A DNA stretch of 64,000 nt, from positions 5,766,001 through 5,830,000 of the forward strand of contig NC_079490.1 in the NCBI RefSeq assembly GCF_020520425.1, read 5' to 3'. Below the pieces are notes generated by a model. That model was not told the origin of the DNA, ran no database searches, and saw nothing but the letters and a program-made list of their open reading frames with translations. Of the stretch, positions 33,995 through 45,700 are shown piece after piece; position 1 is the stretch's first letter; every line of letters starts with the position of its first letter. Both the position numbers and the translations under genes were made by a program. The DNA is from Spinacia oleracea. Its lineage: Eukaryota; Streptophyta; Magnoliopsida; Caryophyllales; Amaranthaceae.

Positions 33995-36304
33995 TTAAAG
34001 CACACCAACTGAGTCCACAAACACGACCTCATGATCCTCATCATCAACTTCTATTTCTATTCATCGAGAAATATGTAGATAAACAATGATAAGAATGAAG
34101 AATTAGGAGTAATTGTAAAAATAAATAAATAAAAAGAGTTAAAAGCATTACCTTTCTCCATTTCTTCCAAGTCTTTCAAAGTTTCTTCCACATCAACACA
34201 TGGTAATCCCCTTGCTTTAAGCCAATCATTTGCGCAAATTAGAGCTTGAACCATCTTTTACACATGCAAAAACATTACACAAGGTTATATAAAGTTATAA
34301 GTAAGAGAAATAAAATTAAATTTTCAAATTAAAAAGATGAAGAGGCATTACCAAAGGAGACAACGAACTTCGAAATGGATCTAGATGACGACCTCCCGTG
34401 CTAAAAGCAGATTCCGATGCAACGGTGGACAATGGGATAGCTAGTATATCACGTGCCATGCGTTGAAGAGTAGGATAACGATATCCATTATTACCCCACC
34501 AAGTTAATGCATCCATTTCTTCTTCTAGCGGGCCTAATTGGTCATTTATATATCTATCCAACTCACTATTCACATATCCAGTTGTCTCCTTCAATCTTTT
34601 AGCTCTATCAAAAAGATTTTTCTTATAGTCTCCATCATTTATTTCATCAAGTGACATAGGATCTCCATTGTTTCCACTTTCAGGCATATAAGAGGAATAC
34701 ATCATTCTATATTCATCAAATAACTTATAAGTGTAATCCTTCACATAACTACCAAGTTTCTTGCCCTTTTCAATTCCATACATATCACATAATGTCAATT
34801 CAACAACTAAGAACTTGGAGTGAGGATCAAGAATAGCGGCAACATAAACAAGCATATTCATTTTTTCCACATCACCCCAATACTTATCAAACTTTTTTTT
34901 CATTGCAACGGCCATAGCTTGAAAATCCAAATCTAGACTTTTTTCCCACTTATTAAGCATATCATACATAGAGGCAATCTCAGTTAAGCCTGTATTACTA
35001 GTCACATAAAGTGAACCAGAAATACGACGAGTCAAAAGATAAAACCCCTTCAAAAACGTAATCAACCTCTCTACTTTCTTCCAATCATCATATTCAGGAG
35101 GCTTCTCATTTTCCTTCTCTCCATGAGGAAGAGATAATCCACTAAAAACACGCTGAAATTTTACAGCCGTGTCTAACATGGTGTAAGTGGAGTTCCAACG
35201 AGTGGGGACATCAAAGGATAAGGAACATTTACTATCAATGTTAGCCTTTTGCACAAGTTCTTTGAACCTATCTATTCTTGCAGGAGAGTTCTTAATATAT
35301 TTCACAGCATTTCTAACTCTATCAATGCACACACCATGCTCTCTAATACCATCCCACACAATAAGATTGACAATATGAGCAATGCATCTAACGTGAATAT
35401 ATTTTCCTTGACTAAAACAACCTGTTCTTTGAACCATTCTTCTTAAGTATGCACAAGCAACATCATTAGAGCTAGCATTGTCAACTGTGACAGTAAATAG
35501 CTTATCTTCAATACCCCAATACTCTAGACATGCCTCAACTGCTTTACCAATGGCCTCACCTTTATGACTAGATATTGGACAAAAATTTATAATCTTTTTA
35601 TTCAATTTCCAATCATTATCAATGAAATGAGCCGTGAGACACATGTAGTTAATCCTTTGAATTGATGTCCAAGTATCAGTGGTCACACTAACTCTTTGAC
35701 AACTCTTAAACACTTCTTTTAACTTTTCCCTTTCACTATAATAAAGTTTCAAACAATCACGAGCAATGGTAGTACGAGATGGAATAATAAACCTAGGTAT
35801 TCCTACTTGCACAAAAGCCTTAAATCCAGGTTTTTCCACATGCTTGAATGGAAGCTCATCAATAATGATCATACGAACTAATGCTTCCCTTACATCTTTT
35901 AGATTAACAGTCCCACTCCCATAGTTTAATTTCCCACTATCATTTTCTTTCTCAAAAAACAATTCAGTTTGTTGCCCTTTACCCTTATCTTTGTTTTCAG
36001 GATTACCAATGCACCTTTCAGCATGATACTTCACATTTTTTGAACCATTTTTATTCCCATCACAAGCTAAAGTTGTATCACAATACTTACATTCAGCTTT
36101 TAGTGTACCACCCTCAACAAACTCAATGTAGTGCTGCCAAAAAGTTCCTCTCTTCTTACTTTTTCTTTTGTAGAGATATTGGCGTCCCTCTTTTAGCTTC
36201 TTATCCGGAGGCAAGGACTTGCACAATTCCTCCAATTCCACTTCCGTCAGTGGTTGTACACTTTCTACTGAAAAGGCCGGCATTTTGGATTGAGAGCTCT
36301 CCAT
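33995..36304 (-). CDS. hAT-family transposase, left arm
   Basis: This is a cut-and-paste DNA transposase, intact as far as can be seen. Three exons on the minus strand (36,304-34,352, 34,254-34,152, 34,056-33,995; GT/AG borders) join to 705 codons plus stop. An N-terminal BED-type zinc finger lies at about residues 55-100 (FWQHYIEF … CKYCDTTLACDG … H.ERC). The RNase H-like catalytic core follows (SVTTDTWTS; TVDNASSNDVACAYLRRMV; IRCxAHIVNL-like HVRCIAHIVNLIV). The C-terminal hAT dimerisation domain is WWGNNGYRYPTLQRMARDIL and AIPLSTVASESAFSTGGRHL, followed by DPFRSSLSPL, and it continues through exon 2 (MVQALICANDWLKARGLP). A TAG acceptor directly before the ATG implies a 5' UTR intron (about 36,305-37,171). 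The protein is identical to the right-arm copy. Confidence 0.93.
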
Positions 36305-37643
36305 CTACAAAACATATACAAATAATGCAATTTAAGGGATTAAGTGAGGACTCAAAGTGAAAAATAAATAATGTACAAAACAAACATGTTATAAAAATAA
36401 TCAAGCATCTTACATTACAAGAATAAGAATCCGTGGTTGATTCTTGTTAGTGTTCTATAAAAACACAGCCCACCAAACAATGGATATGCTAAGTTGCAGG
36501 AATACTACAAAAGAAGGAAAAAAGAAACATGACAAAAAGGGTTAGTATTATGAACAACACATTTGAATACTCCAATTAAATTTTCAAACTCTTTATACCA
36601 CTCATTAACATTGTTTTATTTAAATTTCATTTAACACTCAAATTAAATGCTTCTGTTTGTCTTGCCTCTCTTAGAATCTGTTTATTGAGGCCTTCCAATT
36701 ACATCATCATCAAAGACCAAATTTCAATATTAATTTGATAATTGAGAAGGCAGTTGGTTGAGGTTGTCTTGAGCCTACTACTAACCAAAACAACACATGG
36801 CTGCCTCCATCTCTACCTATCAACATTTTTATTCCTTCTTATATTTAGTCCTCTCCTATCAACATTTTCATTCCTTCTTATATTTAGTTCTCTCCTATGC
36901 ACTAATTCTTCTTCTTCCCATGTACAGATGCACAAAATTGATGACTTAAAAGAGTGATGGATGACTTTTTGTGTTTCAACAACAAAAATCCTAATCATAT
37001 ACAAGTTTTTTACATCCTAATTAATCAGTATAGCACAAAAATCCTAACATATTGACTTTACATTTACCAAACAATTACACGGTTTTAAAATTCACATCAC
37101 TAACAAAACAACATGTAGATTTGTAGCTTAATTAAACAGATAATTGAAATAATAAAAAGGATAAATATTACCAAGAACTCGTCCAACTCTGTTCGCCGGA
37201 GACACGTCGGCTCGTCGCAGTCGAAGCTTCGTAGCCCTCGGAGGTGCGTCGTGGCTGCGGCCTGCGTGAGTACTCGTGGACTCGTGGTGCGTCGCCGTCG
37301 CAGCTCTGCGTGTGTAAATGTGGATAGTCAGATCTAGAATTGAGGGAGGGAGGGAGGAGGGAGGAGGGAGGAGAGAGAATGAGGGAGGAGGAGAGTCTGA
37401 AACAGAAAAACCCTAATTCCTAACTCCTTAGTTTGCCACTTTTTCGCGATTTCGGGATTTTTTTTTTTTTTTCAAATTCAAACGGGCAAACCGGATCTAA
37501 CCGGATTTATCCGGTTTTGGTCCGGACCTGTCCTGAATCCGGAATGATCAATTTACAACGTCCGGTGCCCGGTCCTGAATCCAACGGACCGGACCGGTCC
37601 GGACAATTCAGGTCCGGTTCCGGACCGGATTCAGGACCCGGGT

Positions 37644-37720
37644 TATTTCTGCACACCCCGGGTCCGTTGGATTCAGGTCCGGTTCCGGACCGGATTCAGG
37701 ACCCGGGTTATTTCTGCACA
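37644..37720. repeat. Asymmetric loop at the palindrome centre
   Basis: About 77 bp at the centre break the symmetry. A segment of about 51 bp (TTCAGGTCCGGTTCCGGACC … GGGTTATTTCTGCACA) occurs twice in direct orientation (about 37,607-37,656 and 37,671-37,720). GTTATTTCTGCACA may be the decayed inner terminus of the hAT unit. The surrounding CCGGTCCGG-type words are the subterminal arrays of both units, which also form the shared upstream region of both transposase genes. Confidence 0.8.
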
Positions 37721-39060
37721 ACCCGGGTCCTGAATCCGGTTCCGGAACCGGACCTGAATTGTCCGGACCGGTCCGGTCCGTTGGATTCAGGACCGGGCAC
37801 CGGACGTTGTAAATTGATCATTCCGGATTCAGGACAGGTCCGGACCAAAACCGGATAAATCCGGTTAGATCCGGTTTGCCCGTTTGAATTTGAAAAAAAA
37901 AAAAAAATCCCGAAATCGCGAAAAAGTGGCAAACTAAGGAGTTAGGAATTAGGGTTTTTCTGTTTCAGACTCTCCTCCTCCCTCATTCTCTCTCCTCCCT
38001 CCTCCCTCCTCCCTCCCTCCCTCAATTCTAGATCTGACTATCCACATTTACACACGCAGAGCTGCGACGGCGACGCACCACGAGTCCACGAGTACTCACG
38101 CAGGCCGCAGCCACGACGCACCTCCGAGGGCTACGAAGCTTCGACTGCGACGAGCCGACGTGTCTCCGGCGAACAGAGTTGGACGAGTTCTTGGTAATAT
38201 TTATCCTTTTTATTATTTCAATTATCTGTTTAATTAAGCTACAAATCTACATGTTGTTTTGTTAGTGATGTGAATTTTAAAACCGTGTAATTGTTTGGTA
38301 AATGTAAAGTCAATATGTTAGGATTTTTGTGCTATACTGATTAATTAGGATGTAAAAAACTTGTATATGATTAGGATTTTTGTTGTTGAAACACAAAAAG
38401 TCATCCATCACTCTTTTAAGTCATCAATTTTGTGCATCTGTACATGGGAAGAAGAAGAATTAGTGCATAGGAGAGAACTAAATATAAGAAGGAATGAAAA
38501 TGTTGATAGGAGAGGACTAAATATAAGAAGGAATAAAAATGTTGATAGGTAGAGATGGAGGCAGCCATGTGTTGTTTTGGTTAGTAGTAGGCTCAAGACA
38601 ACCTCAACCAACTGCCTTCTCAATTATCAAATTAATATTGAAATTTGGTCTTTGATGATGATGTAATTGGAAGGCCTCAATAAACAGATTCTAAGAGAGG
38701 CAAGACAAACAGAAGCATTTAATTTGAGTGTTAAATGAAATTTAAATAAAACAATGTTAATGAGTGGTATAAAGAGTTTGAAAATTTAATTGGAGTATTC
38801 AAATGTGTTGTTCATAATACTAACCCTTTTTGTCATGTTTCTTTTTTCCTTCTTTTGTAGTATTCCTGCAACTTAGCATATCCATTGTTTGGTGGGCTGT
38901 GTTTTTATAGAACACTAACAAGAATCAACCACGGATTCTTATTCTTGTAATGTAAGATGCTTGATTATTTTTATAACATGTTTGTTTTGTACATTATTTA
39001 TTTTTCACTTTGAGTCCTCACTTAATCCCTTAAATTGCATTATTTGTATATGTTTTGTAG

Positions 39061-41370
39061 ATGGAGAGCTCTCAATCCAAAATGCCGGCCTTTTCAGTAG
39101 AAAGTGTACAACCACTGACGGAAGTGGAATTGGAGGAATTGTGCAAGTCCTTGCCTCCGGATAAGAAGCTAAAAGAGGGACGCCAATATCTCTACAAAAG
39201 AAAAAGTAAGAAGAGAGGAACTTTTTGGCAGCACTACATTGAGTTTGTTGAGGGTGGTACACTAAAAGCTGAATGTAAGTATTGTGATACAACTTTAGCT
39301 TGTGATGGGAATAAAAATGGTTCAAAAAATGTGAAGTATCATGCTGAAAGGTGCATTGGTAATCCTGAAAACAAAGATAAGGGTAAAGGGCAACAAACTG
39401 AATTGTTTTTTGAGAAAGAAAATGATAGTGGGAAATTAAACTATGGGAGTGGGACTGTTAATCTAAAAGATGTAAGGGAAGCATTAGTTCGTATGATCAT
39501 TATTGATGAGCTTCCATTCAAGCATGTGGAAAAACCTGGATTTAAGGCTTTTGTGCAAGTAGGAATACCTAGGTTTATTATTCCATCTCGTACTACCATT
39601 GCTCGTGATTGTTTGAAACTTTATTATAGTGAAAGGGAAAAGTTAAAAGAAGTGTTTAAGAGTTGTCAAAGAGTTAGTGTGACCACTGATACTTGGACAT
39701 CAATTCAAAGGATTAACTACATGTGTCTCACGGCTCATTTCATTGATAATGATTGGAAATTGAATAAAAAGATTATAAATTTTTGTCCAATATCTAGTCA
39801 TAAAGGTGAGGCCATTGGTAAAGCAGTTGAGGCATGTCTAGAGTATTGGGGTATTGAAGATAAGCTATTTACTGTCACAGTTGACAATGCTAGCTCTAAT
39901 GATGTTGCTTGTGCATACTTAAGAAGAATGGTTCAAAGAACAGGTTGTTTTAGTCAAGGAAAATATATTCACGTTAGATGCATTGCTCATATTGTCAATC
40001 TTATTGTGTGGGATGGTATTAGAGAGCATGGTGTGTGCATTGATAGAGTTAGAAATGCTGTGAAATATATTAAGAACTCTCCTGCAAGAATAGATAGGTT
40101 CAAAGAACTTGTGCAAAAGGCTAACATTGATAGTAAATGTTCCTTATCCTTTGATGTCCCCACTCGTTGGAACTCCACTTACACCATGTTAGACACGGCT
40201 GTAAAATTTCAGCGTGTTTTTAGTGGATTATCTCTTCCTCATGGAGAGAAGGAAAATGAGAAGCCTCCTGAATATGATGATTGGAAGAAAGTAGAGAGGT
40301 TGATTACGTTTTTGAAGGGGTTTTATCTTTTGACTCGTCGTATTTCTGGTTCACTTTATGTGACTAGTAATACAGGCTTAACTGAGATTGCCTCTATGTA
40401 TGATATGCTTAATAAGTGGGAAAAAAGTCTAGATTTGGATTTTCAAGCTATGGCCGTTGCAATGAAAAAAAAGTTTGATAAGTATTGGGGTGATGTGGAA
40501 AAAATGAATATGCTTGTTTATGTTGCCGCTATTCTTGATCCTCACTCCAAGTTCTTAGTTGTTGAATTGACATTATGTGATATGTATGGAATTGAAAAGG
40601 GCAAGAAACTTGGTAGTTATGTGAAGGATTACACTTATAAGTTATTTGATGAATATAGAATGATGTATTCCTCTTATATGCCTGAAAGTGGAAACAATGG
40701 AGATCCTATGTCACTTGATGAAATAAATGATGGAGACTATAAGAAAAATCTTTTTGATAGAGCTAAAAGATTGAAGGAGACAACTGGATATGTGAATAGT
40801 GAGTTGGATAGATATATAAATGACCAATTAGGCCCGCTAGAAGAAGAAATGGATGCATTAACTTGGTGGGGTAATAATGGATATCGTTATCCTACTCTTC
40901 AACGCATGGCACGTGATATACTAGCTATCCCATTGTCCACCGTTGCATCGGAATCTGCTTTTAGCACGGGAGGTCGTCATCTAGATCCATTTCGAAGTTC
41001 GTTGTCTCCTTTGGTAATGCCTCTTCATCTTTTTAATTTGAAAATTTAATTTTATTTCTCTTACTTATAACTTTATATAACCTTGTGTAATGTTTTTGCA
41101 TGTGTAAAAGATGGTTCAAGCTCTAATTTGCGCAAATGATTGGCTTAAAGCAAGGGGATTACCATGTGTTGATGTGGAAGAAACTTTGAAAGACTTGGAA
41201 GAAATGGAGAAAGGTAATGCTTTTAACTCTTTTTATTTATTTATTTTTACAATTACTCCTAATTCTTCATTCTTATCATTGTTTATCTACATATTTCTCG
41301 ATGAATAGAAATAGAAGTTGATGATGAGGATCATGAGGTCGTGTTTGTGGACTCAGTTGGTGTGCTTTAA
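39061..41370 (+). CDS. hAT-family transposase, right arm
   Basis: Mirror copy of the left-arm gene. Exons are 39,061-41,013, 41,111-41,213 and 41,309-41,370, joining to 705 codons plus stop. Donors are GTAATG and acceptors AAAAG and AATAG. The 5' leader probably starts in the CT-rich region near 37,960 and has a first exon ending at about 38,193 (TTCTTG|GTAATA). An intron then runs to the TAG just before the ATG. Domains are as in the other arm: BED finger, RNase H-like core with large helical insertion, C-terminal dimerisation domain. It ends …EVVFVDSVGVL. No stop or frameshift interrupts it, so an active transposase is possible, though expression is unknown. Confidence 0.93.
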
Positions 41371-41796
41371 TGCAAAGCGGAGCAAGAAAGAATGTCAAGT
41401 TGAGAAATATGTAACCTATTACTTTTGTTTGCACTTGTCATTTTATTTGGGATTTTAAGATGTAATATTGTTTTTGGAACCATTGTGTTCTTGATTGATG
41501 TAATAGTATAATTAGTACTCATAAATCATAATACTCCGTACTACCGCAGGGTCAGTAGTGATTTTAGGCAAAAAAAATGCAGGTTTATGCTTACAAAACA
41601 GCAGTTTTGGAATGCATATCTTAAACCGGACAAACAGGTCCAAATCCGGTCCGGTCCGGTATTTTCAGGACAGGACCGGTCATGTCCGATTACATTTAGG
41701 ACCGGTCACCGGACAAGGGAAAAACTCAATTCCGGATCCGGTCCATTCCGGATCCGGTCCGGACCGGGCCGGATTTGGTCCGGTGCACAGCCCTAG

Positions 41797-42240
41797 CTAT
41801 GATTACATGAACCATGAGCCTTTTCTTCTGACGGAACCGGGTTTTTAAAGTTTGGGTGTTTTCAATTAGCAACATTATACTGTATTTAGTAGTGTAAAAC
41901 AAATGAAAACTAAATAGGGAGAATACAAGTTTCTATAGATTTTGTTTTTATTTAGGATATCGGTAGACCACCCATGATCCAATGTAGTTTTGCCACTGCC
42001 ATAATTCCATGAACCATTGCGTCTTTTCTTCTGATGGAACCAGAATTTTAAAGTTGGGGTGTTTTCAATTAGCAACATTATACTGTATTTAGTAATGTAA
42101 AGCAAATGAAAACTAGCTGGCGAGAATAACAAGTTTCTATAAATTTTGTTTTTATTTAGGATGTCGGTGGATCACCCATGACTCAACGTAGCTTTGACAC
42201 TGCCATGATTACATGAACCATTGAGCCTTTTCTTCTTCTA
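41797..42240. repeat. Tandem repeat, ~205-bp unit, about 2.2 copies
   Basis: Units start at about 41,798 and 42,000, and a partial third at about 42,205. Shared words include ACATGAACCAT(T)GAGCC, GGGTGTTTTCAATTAGCAAC, AACAAGTTTCTATA and TTTTGTTTTTATTTAGGAT. It abuts the right end of the palindrome and contains no gene. Confidence 0.8.
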
Positions 42241-42254
42241 ATCTACTATTCTAG

Positions 42255-42580
42255 TGATAAAATATCTTGGTCGCGATCCGTGGACGCAGGAGCTAGGCCC
42301 TAAGCAAAATCGAGGCCGAAAGCCGATTACCCAAATTCGGATATAATTTGGAATTTGGGTCAATTATCCAATTTCGGAGTATCCATGCCGCGATGGTCAA
42401 TTTCTCAAAGGCGATAAGATATCTTAGTCGCGATCTTTACGTGGACGCCCATTTGAAAGTTTAAACGATAGCAAACGTTGGTGGTCAAGGCCGAAAGCCG
42501 GTTACCCAAACTCGGGTGGGCCAATTATCCAAGTTCGGAGTATCCACGACGCGATGGTCGGTTTCTCAAGGGTAACTTAT
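42255..42580. repeat. Tandem repeat, ~155-bp unit, two copies
   Basis: Units at about 42,255-42,410 and 42,411-42,575 share ATATCTTNGTCGCGATC, GGCCGAAAGCCG(A/G)TTACCCAAA, CCAATTATCCAA(T/G)TTCGGAG and CGCGATGGTC. The block is GC-richer than its surroundings. It may come from a larger repeat element that I cannot name. The stretch up to 42,714 is probably 3' UTR of the kelch gene. Confidence 0.75.
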
Positions 42581-42714
42581 GATTTCATTGCATCCAAAAC
42601 TTGTCACAACACTATGATAGGCAACACCAAAAACACCAACAAACCATAGACAAAACACAAAAGGGTAATAATATAACAACTACTCCATCATTTATACAAA
42701 GTTGTTATCACTTA

Positions 42715-45700
42715 TCATTGACTACTTCCAGGTCCTCCTAGTGTTAGAACCACACCTTGGAGATCACTTCTGTCTCGTAACTCTTGATCCTTCCTCGGTA
42801 GTGTTCGGAAAATGGACGAGGAGGTGTCCGAGCTCCCATGAACAAAATCACGGTTGAGTCCTATATCGGGGCTCTTTACGGGCTTAAAGAGTGAACTCTT
42901 TACAAAACTGGTTCCTCTGCTTGAGTTTGTACATTGCTGAGCAAATGGAATTTGACCGAAGTTGTTTTGGGTCCGATTCGGTCCTTTATACAAGATGTTT
43001 GGTCCCTGCTGAACATTGCACTAGTAGATGACAAATAACTAGATTAGGTACCGTACATGCACGAATATTTTAAAATTATTTAACTAAATTTTCACTATAA
43101 TATAATTCACTTAAATATTTGTCTCTAAAGTTACTGCATATTTATTAAATCTTTAACCTACTCATTTAAGCACCTAATACAAAGTATGAAATTTTCATCC
43201 TACTACAGCCCTATGTATTGCATATTTGCATATTTTATACGTAGTAGGTTTGCTAATTTGATCAAAATATTCGATATACTAGTATGCTAATTTGACCAAA
43301 GTATTGAGTAAATATATTTTCTGTTACTAAAATATTGCAAATAAACATTTTTAGCAAATTATTATGAGGTATATATCATTTTCATAATCTATAAACAAAT
43401 TTCTTTTTAATACATAAATAATAAAAAGGGATATGAATTAAAGTCCGAGAATTTTTAGGAAAATTTTGGACCAAGGAGTGACCCGTGTCACTTCTGGCGC
43501 CTGTTTTAGTATAATGTAATATAATGTAATAGATTAAGCTGCAATAGCGATAAAATACACTGTATGATTAAGGTGAAAAACTGCTTACAGGAGGAAAAAG
43601 AACCCCTCTGAACATTCTGCCATTAACATTTGCTGTCATAAGGTAACCAGAATCGAAAGAACCATCCACTTTCCCATGCACTTCAGCTCCAATCTACCAA
43701 AACAAATGCAACAAACGTCAAAATCAACGAAAATTACACGTAACAAAACTTCATTCCAAACAATCTCAACCGAAAAAAGTTGATTAATTACCAAGCTTTG
43801 TGTAACACTATGGTTAAGGTGTCTCCCCTCTGCTGTCAAAAGTTCCACTTCAGTTTTTACTGTATGAGGCGGTAAAAAATGTGCGTGTCTTTGGTTAGGC
43901 CGATGCTCCCCTAAGATGTAAACATCAGGAAGACTTTGTTGAGTTTGTTGTTGTCTTGGTGGTTTGTTTAGTTGGTTCATAATGGAGGGGAATGAGAAAC
44001 TTTGAGGTACTGTAATGGAGGAAGATGTCGGGTTTTGGACAGTTGTTGTGGTTTGTTCTTGATCAGATTGAGAAGGGGAGGAATTCTGTGACAATGAAAG
44101 TGAATGTTCTTCTTGTTCTGTTTCCTTCTCAAATGTGTTTGTGTTCATGGTTCGTGTTCTCTTTGAGTGTGTTGTTTTTGGGTCATTTGTGTTGTTCGTT
44201 TCTGTTTCTATGCAACTGCCTAAAAGAATTGTCTTATGCGACTGAGGACTTCTTCTCCTTCGTTGATTCCTGTGATTTCCGAAGCTTTTACACATTGAGA
44301 TGTTGTAGCGGCCGTTTGGATGGTCTTCCCCGAGTTGTAGTATTAGGAGTTCCCCTAAAGGCCGCTCGTCTTCGCCACACCTGTTAGTAAGCACACATGT
44401 TACACTCGAGGAAGTATGTACAAGATAATATGGTTCGCGCTAGACCCGATAATCATGATTCCGGCCCGAAAACTAGCGGGTTTTGGACAGAATTTTAGGC
44501 CCGTTTTTGGGTCCGGTCCGAATTTTATAAAATTTTGGTGGGTTTTGGGCAACTCAAAACTAATTTAGCACAACCCAAAATGGCCCAAAAGCCCGCTATT
44601 TTGGCCCGAAATAGCGGGTTTGGGACTGAAATTTCCGGCCAGAAGTTTGGCCCGATCCGACTTAATGGGCATAAATTTTAAGACGCAGCCCCGTCCAAAA
44701 CCGGCCCGTAGATCAGGCTTAGTTCGGGGCTGCCTAGCAAAATATCTACCAGACTCGATAAACTGTCAGAAAATTCAGGTTTTGGAACACGGATGCTTTA
44801 ACCTGAAGATTGAAACAACCTGCTAAAACAACTAAAAAATCGACCCTAAACTAACAGACAGACAACTCCAGGAAGATTGATTTGGTGTAAAAACGAGCAA
44901 AAAAAAACGGTGAGAACAGATTAGAGTCAAAGATGAAGGGACTAACCCTCCGTAAATGGCAATGTCAGAGTCTGTAACAATTGCTGTATGAGAAAATCTC
45001 CCTTGAGGTGGCTGACCACAAATCTCGAGTTTAGACCATGAACTTATCGTTGTGTCGAGGACCCAAGTATCGTTGTAGTATTTCTTGTCTCCGACTCCAC
45101 CTACAACATAAACCTGTTTCGTATAATCATCATCAGTATCAGTACATAAAAACTCATACACTGACTGAAAACAGAAACCAGTAACTTCTAGTTTTATCAG
45201 CAATGACAAAAATTGCATTAGAAGAATCATAAAATCGCGTTAGAACAAGACAAGAGCTGATCAACATGAGCCCGGCCCAAAATAGCGAGTTTTGGGCAGA
45301 ACATTTAGGCACGGTTTCTGGTCCCGGCCCAATTTTTTTTTTTAAAATGACGGGTTTTGAGCAATGTAAAACTACGCTTTTAGTTACTCCTAAATTTGTC
45401 CCGGTCCGAAATGACCCACAAACCCGCTATTTTTGGCCCAGAATAACGGGTTTTGGGCACACAAAATGAACCCAAAGCTTGACCCGGCTGACATAATGGG
45501 CAGATTTTCAAGGCCTCAGCCCGGCCCGCATTTTGATCAGGTGTAGAACAAGTGAACAACGAGGAAAATAGACCGTTCAAGTCATGGCATCACAAACCTT
45601 AGTCCCAATTCTGCTAGCATCATGTCCTGCCCGAAAAGCTGTAAAACTGAAAGTTTTTTTTAAAAAATTGACAGGATTTGAGCAAAGTAAAACTACACTT

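Larger units (their letters stand above)
33570..41795. mobile_element. 8.2-kb palindrome of two head-to-head hAT transposons
   Basis: Positions x and 75,365-x are complementary from 33,570/41,795 to about 37,643/37,721, giving arms of about 4.07 kb. All long translated frames are identical between arms, and even the 15-bp homopolymer (about 37,458 and 37,893) has equal length. The one difference I found is a single-base indel near the tip (GGTTCCGGACCGG against GGTTCCGGAACCGG). Both outer ends are the hAT terminus TAGGGCTGTGCACCGGACC, followed by CCGGTCCGG-type subterminal arrays. The inner ends are fused and have no canonical TIR. The flanking 8-mers (ATTGCATT and GCTATGAT) do not match, so there is no target duplication. 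Each arm carries a transposase gene transcribed outward. Confidence 0.95.

Noticed and set aside
37433-37932. Pro/Gly/Asp-rich ORFs on both strands at the palindrome centre
   Set aside because: They are translations of CCGGACC-type subterminal repeats of the hAT units; the mirror-image duplication explains why both strands look the same.
33570-41795. Palindrome as a sequencing or assembly artefact (missed adapter, misjoin)
   Set aside because: Possible, since the arms are so alike. However, the symmetry ends at the same transposon terminus on both sides, the outer flanks differ, and the centre is asymmetric with its own direct repeat. I keep it as real but ask for spanning reads.
42255-42580. 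LTR pair
   Set aside because: The two ~155-bp units are adjacent with no internal region, primer site or TG…CA ends; simple tandem duplication fits better.
44025-44387. 120-residue plus-strand ORF
   Set aside because: Antisense shadow of kelch exon 5.
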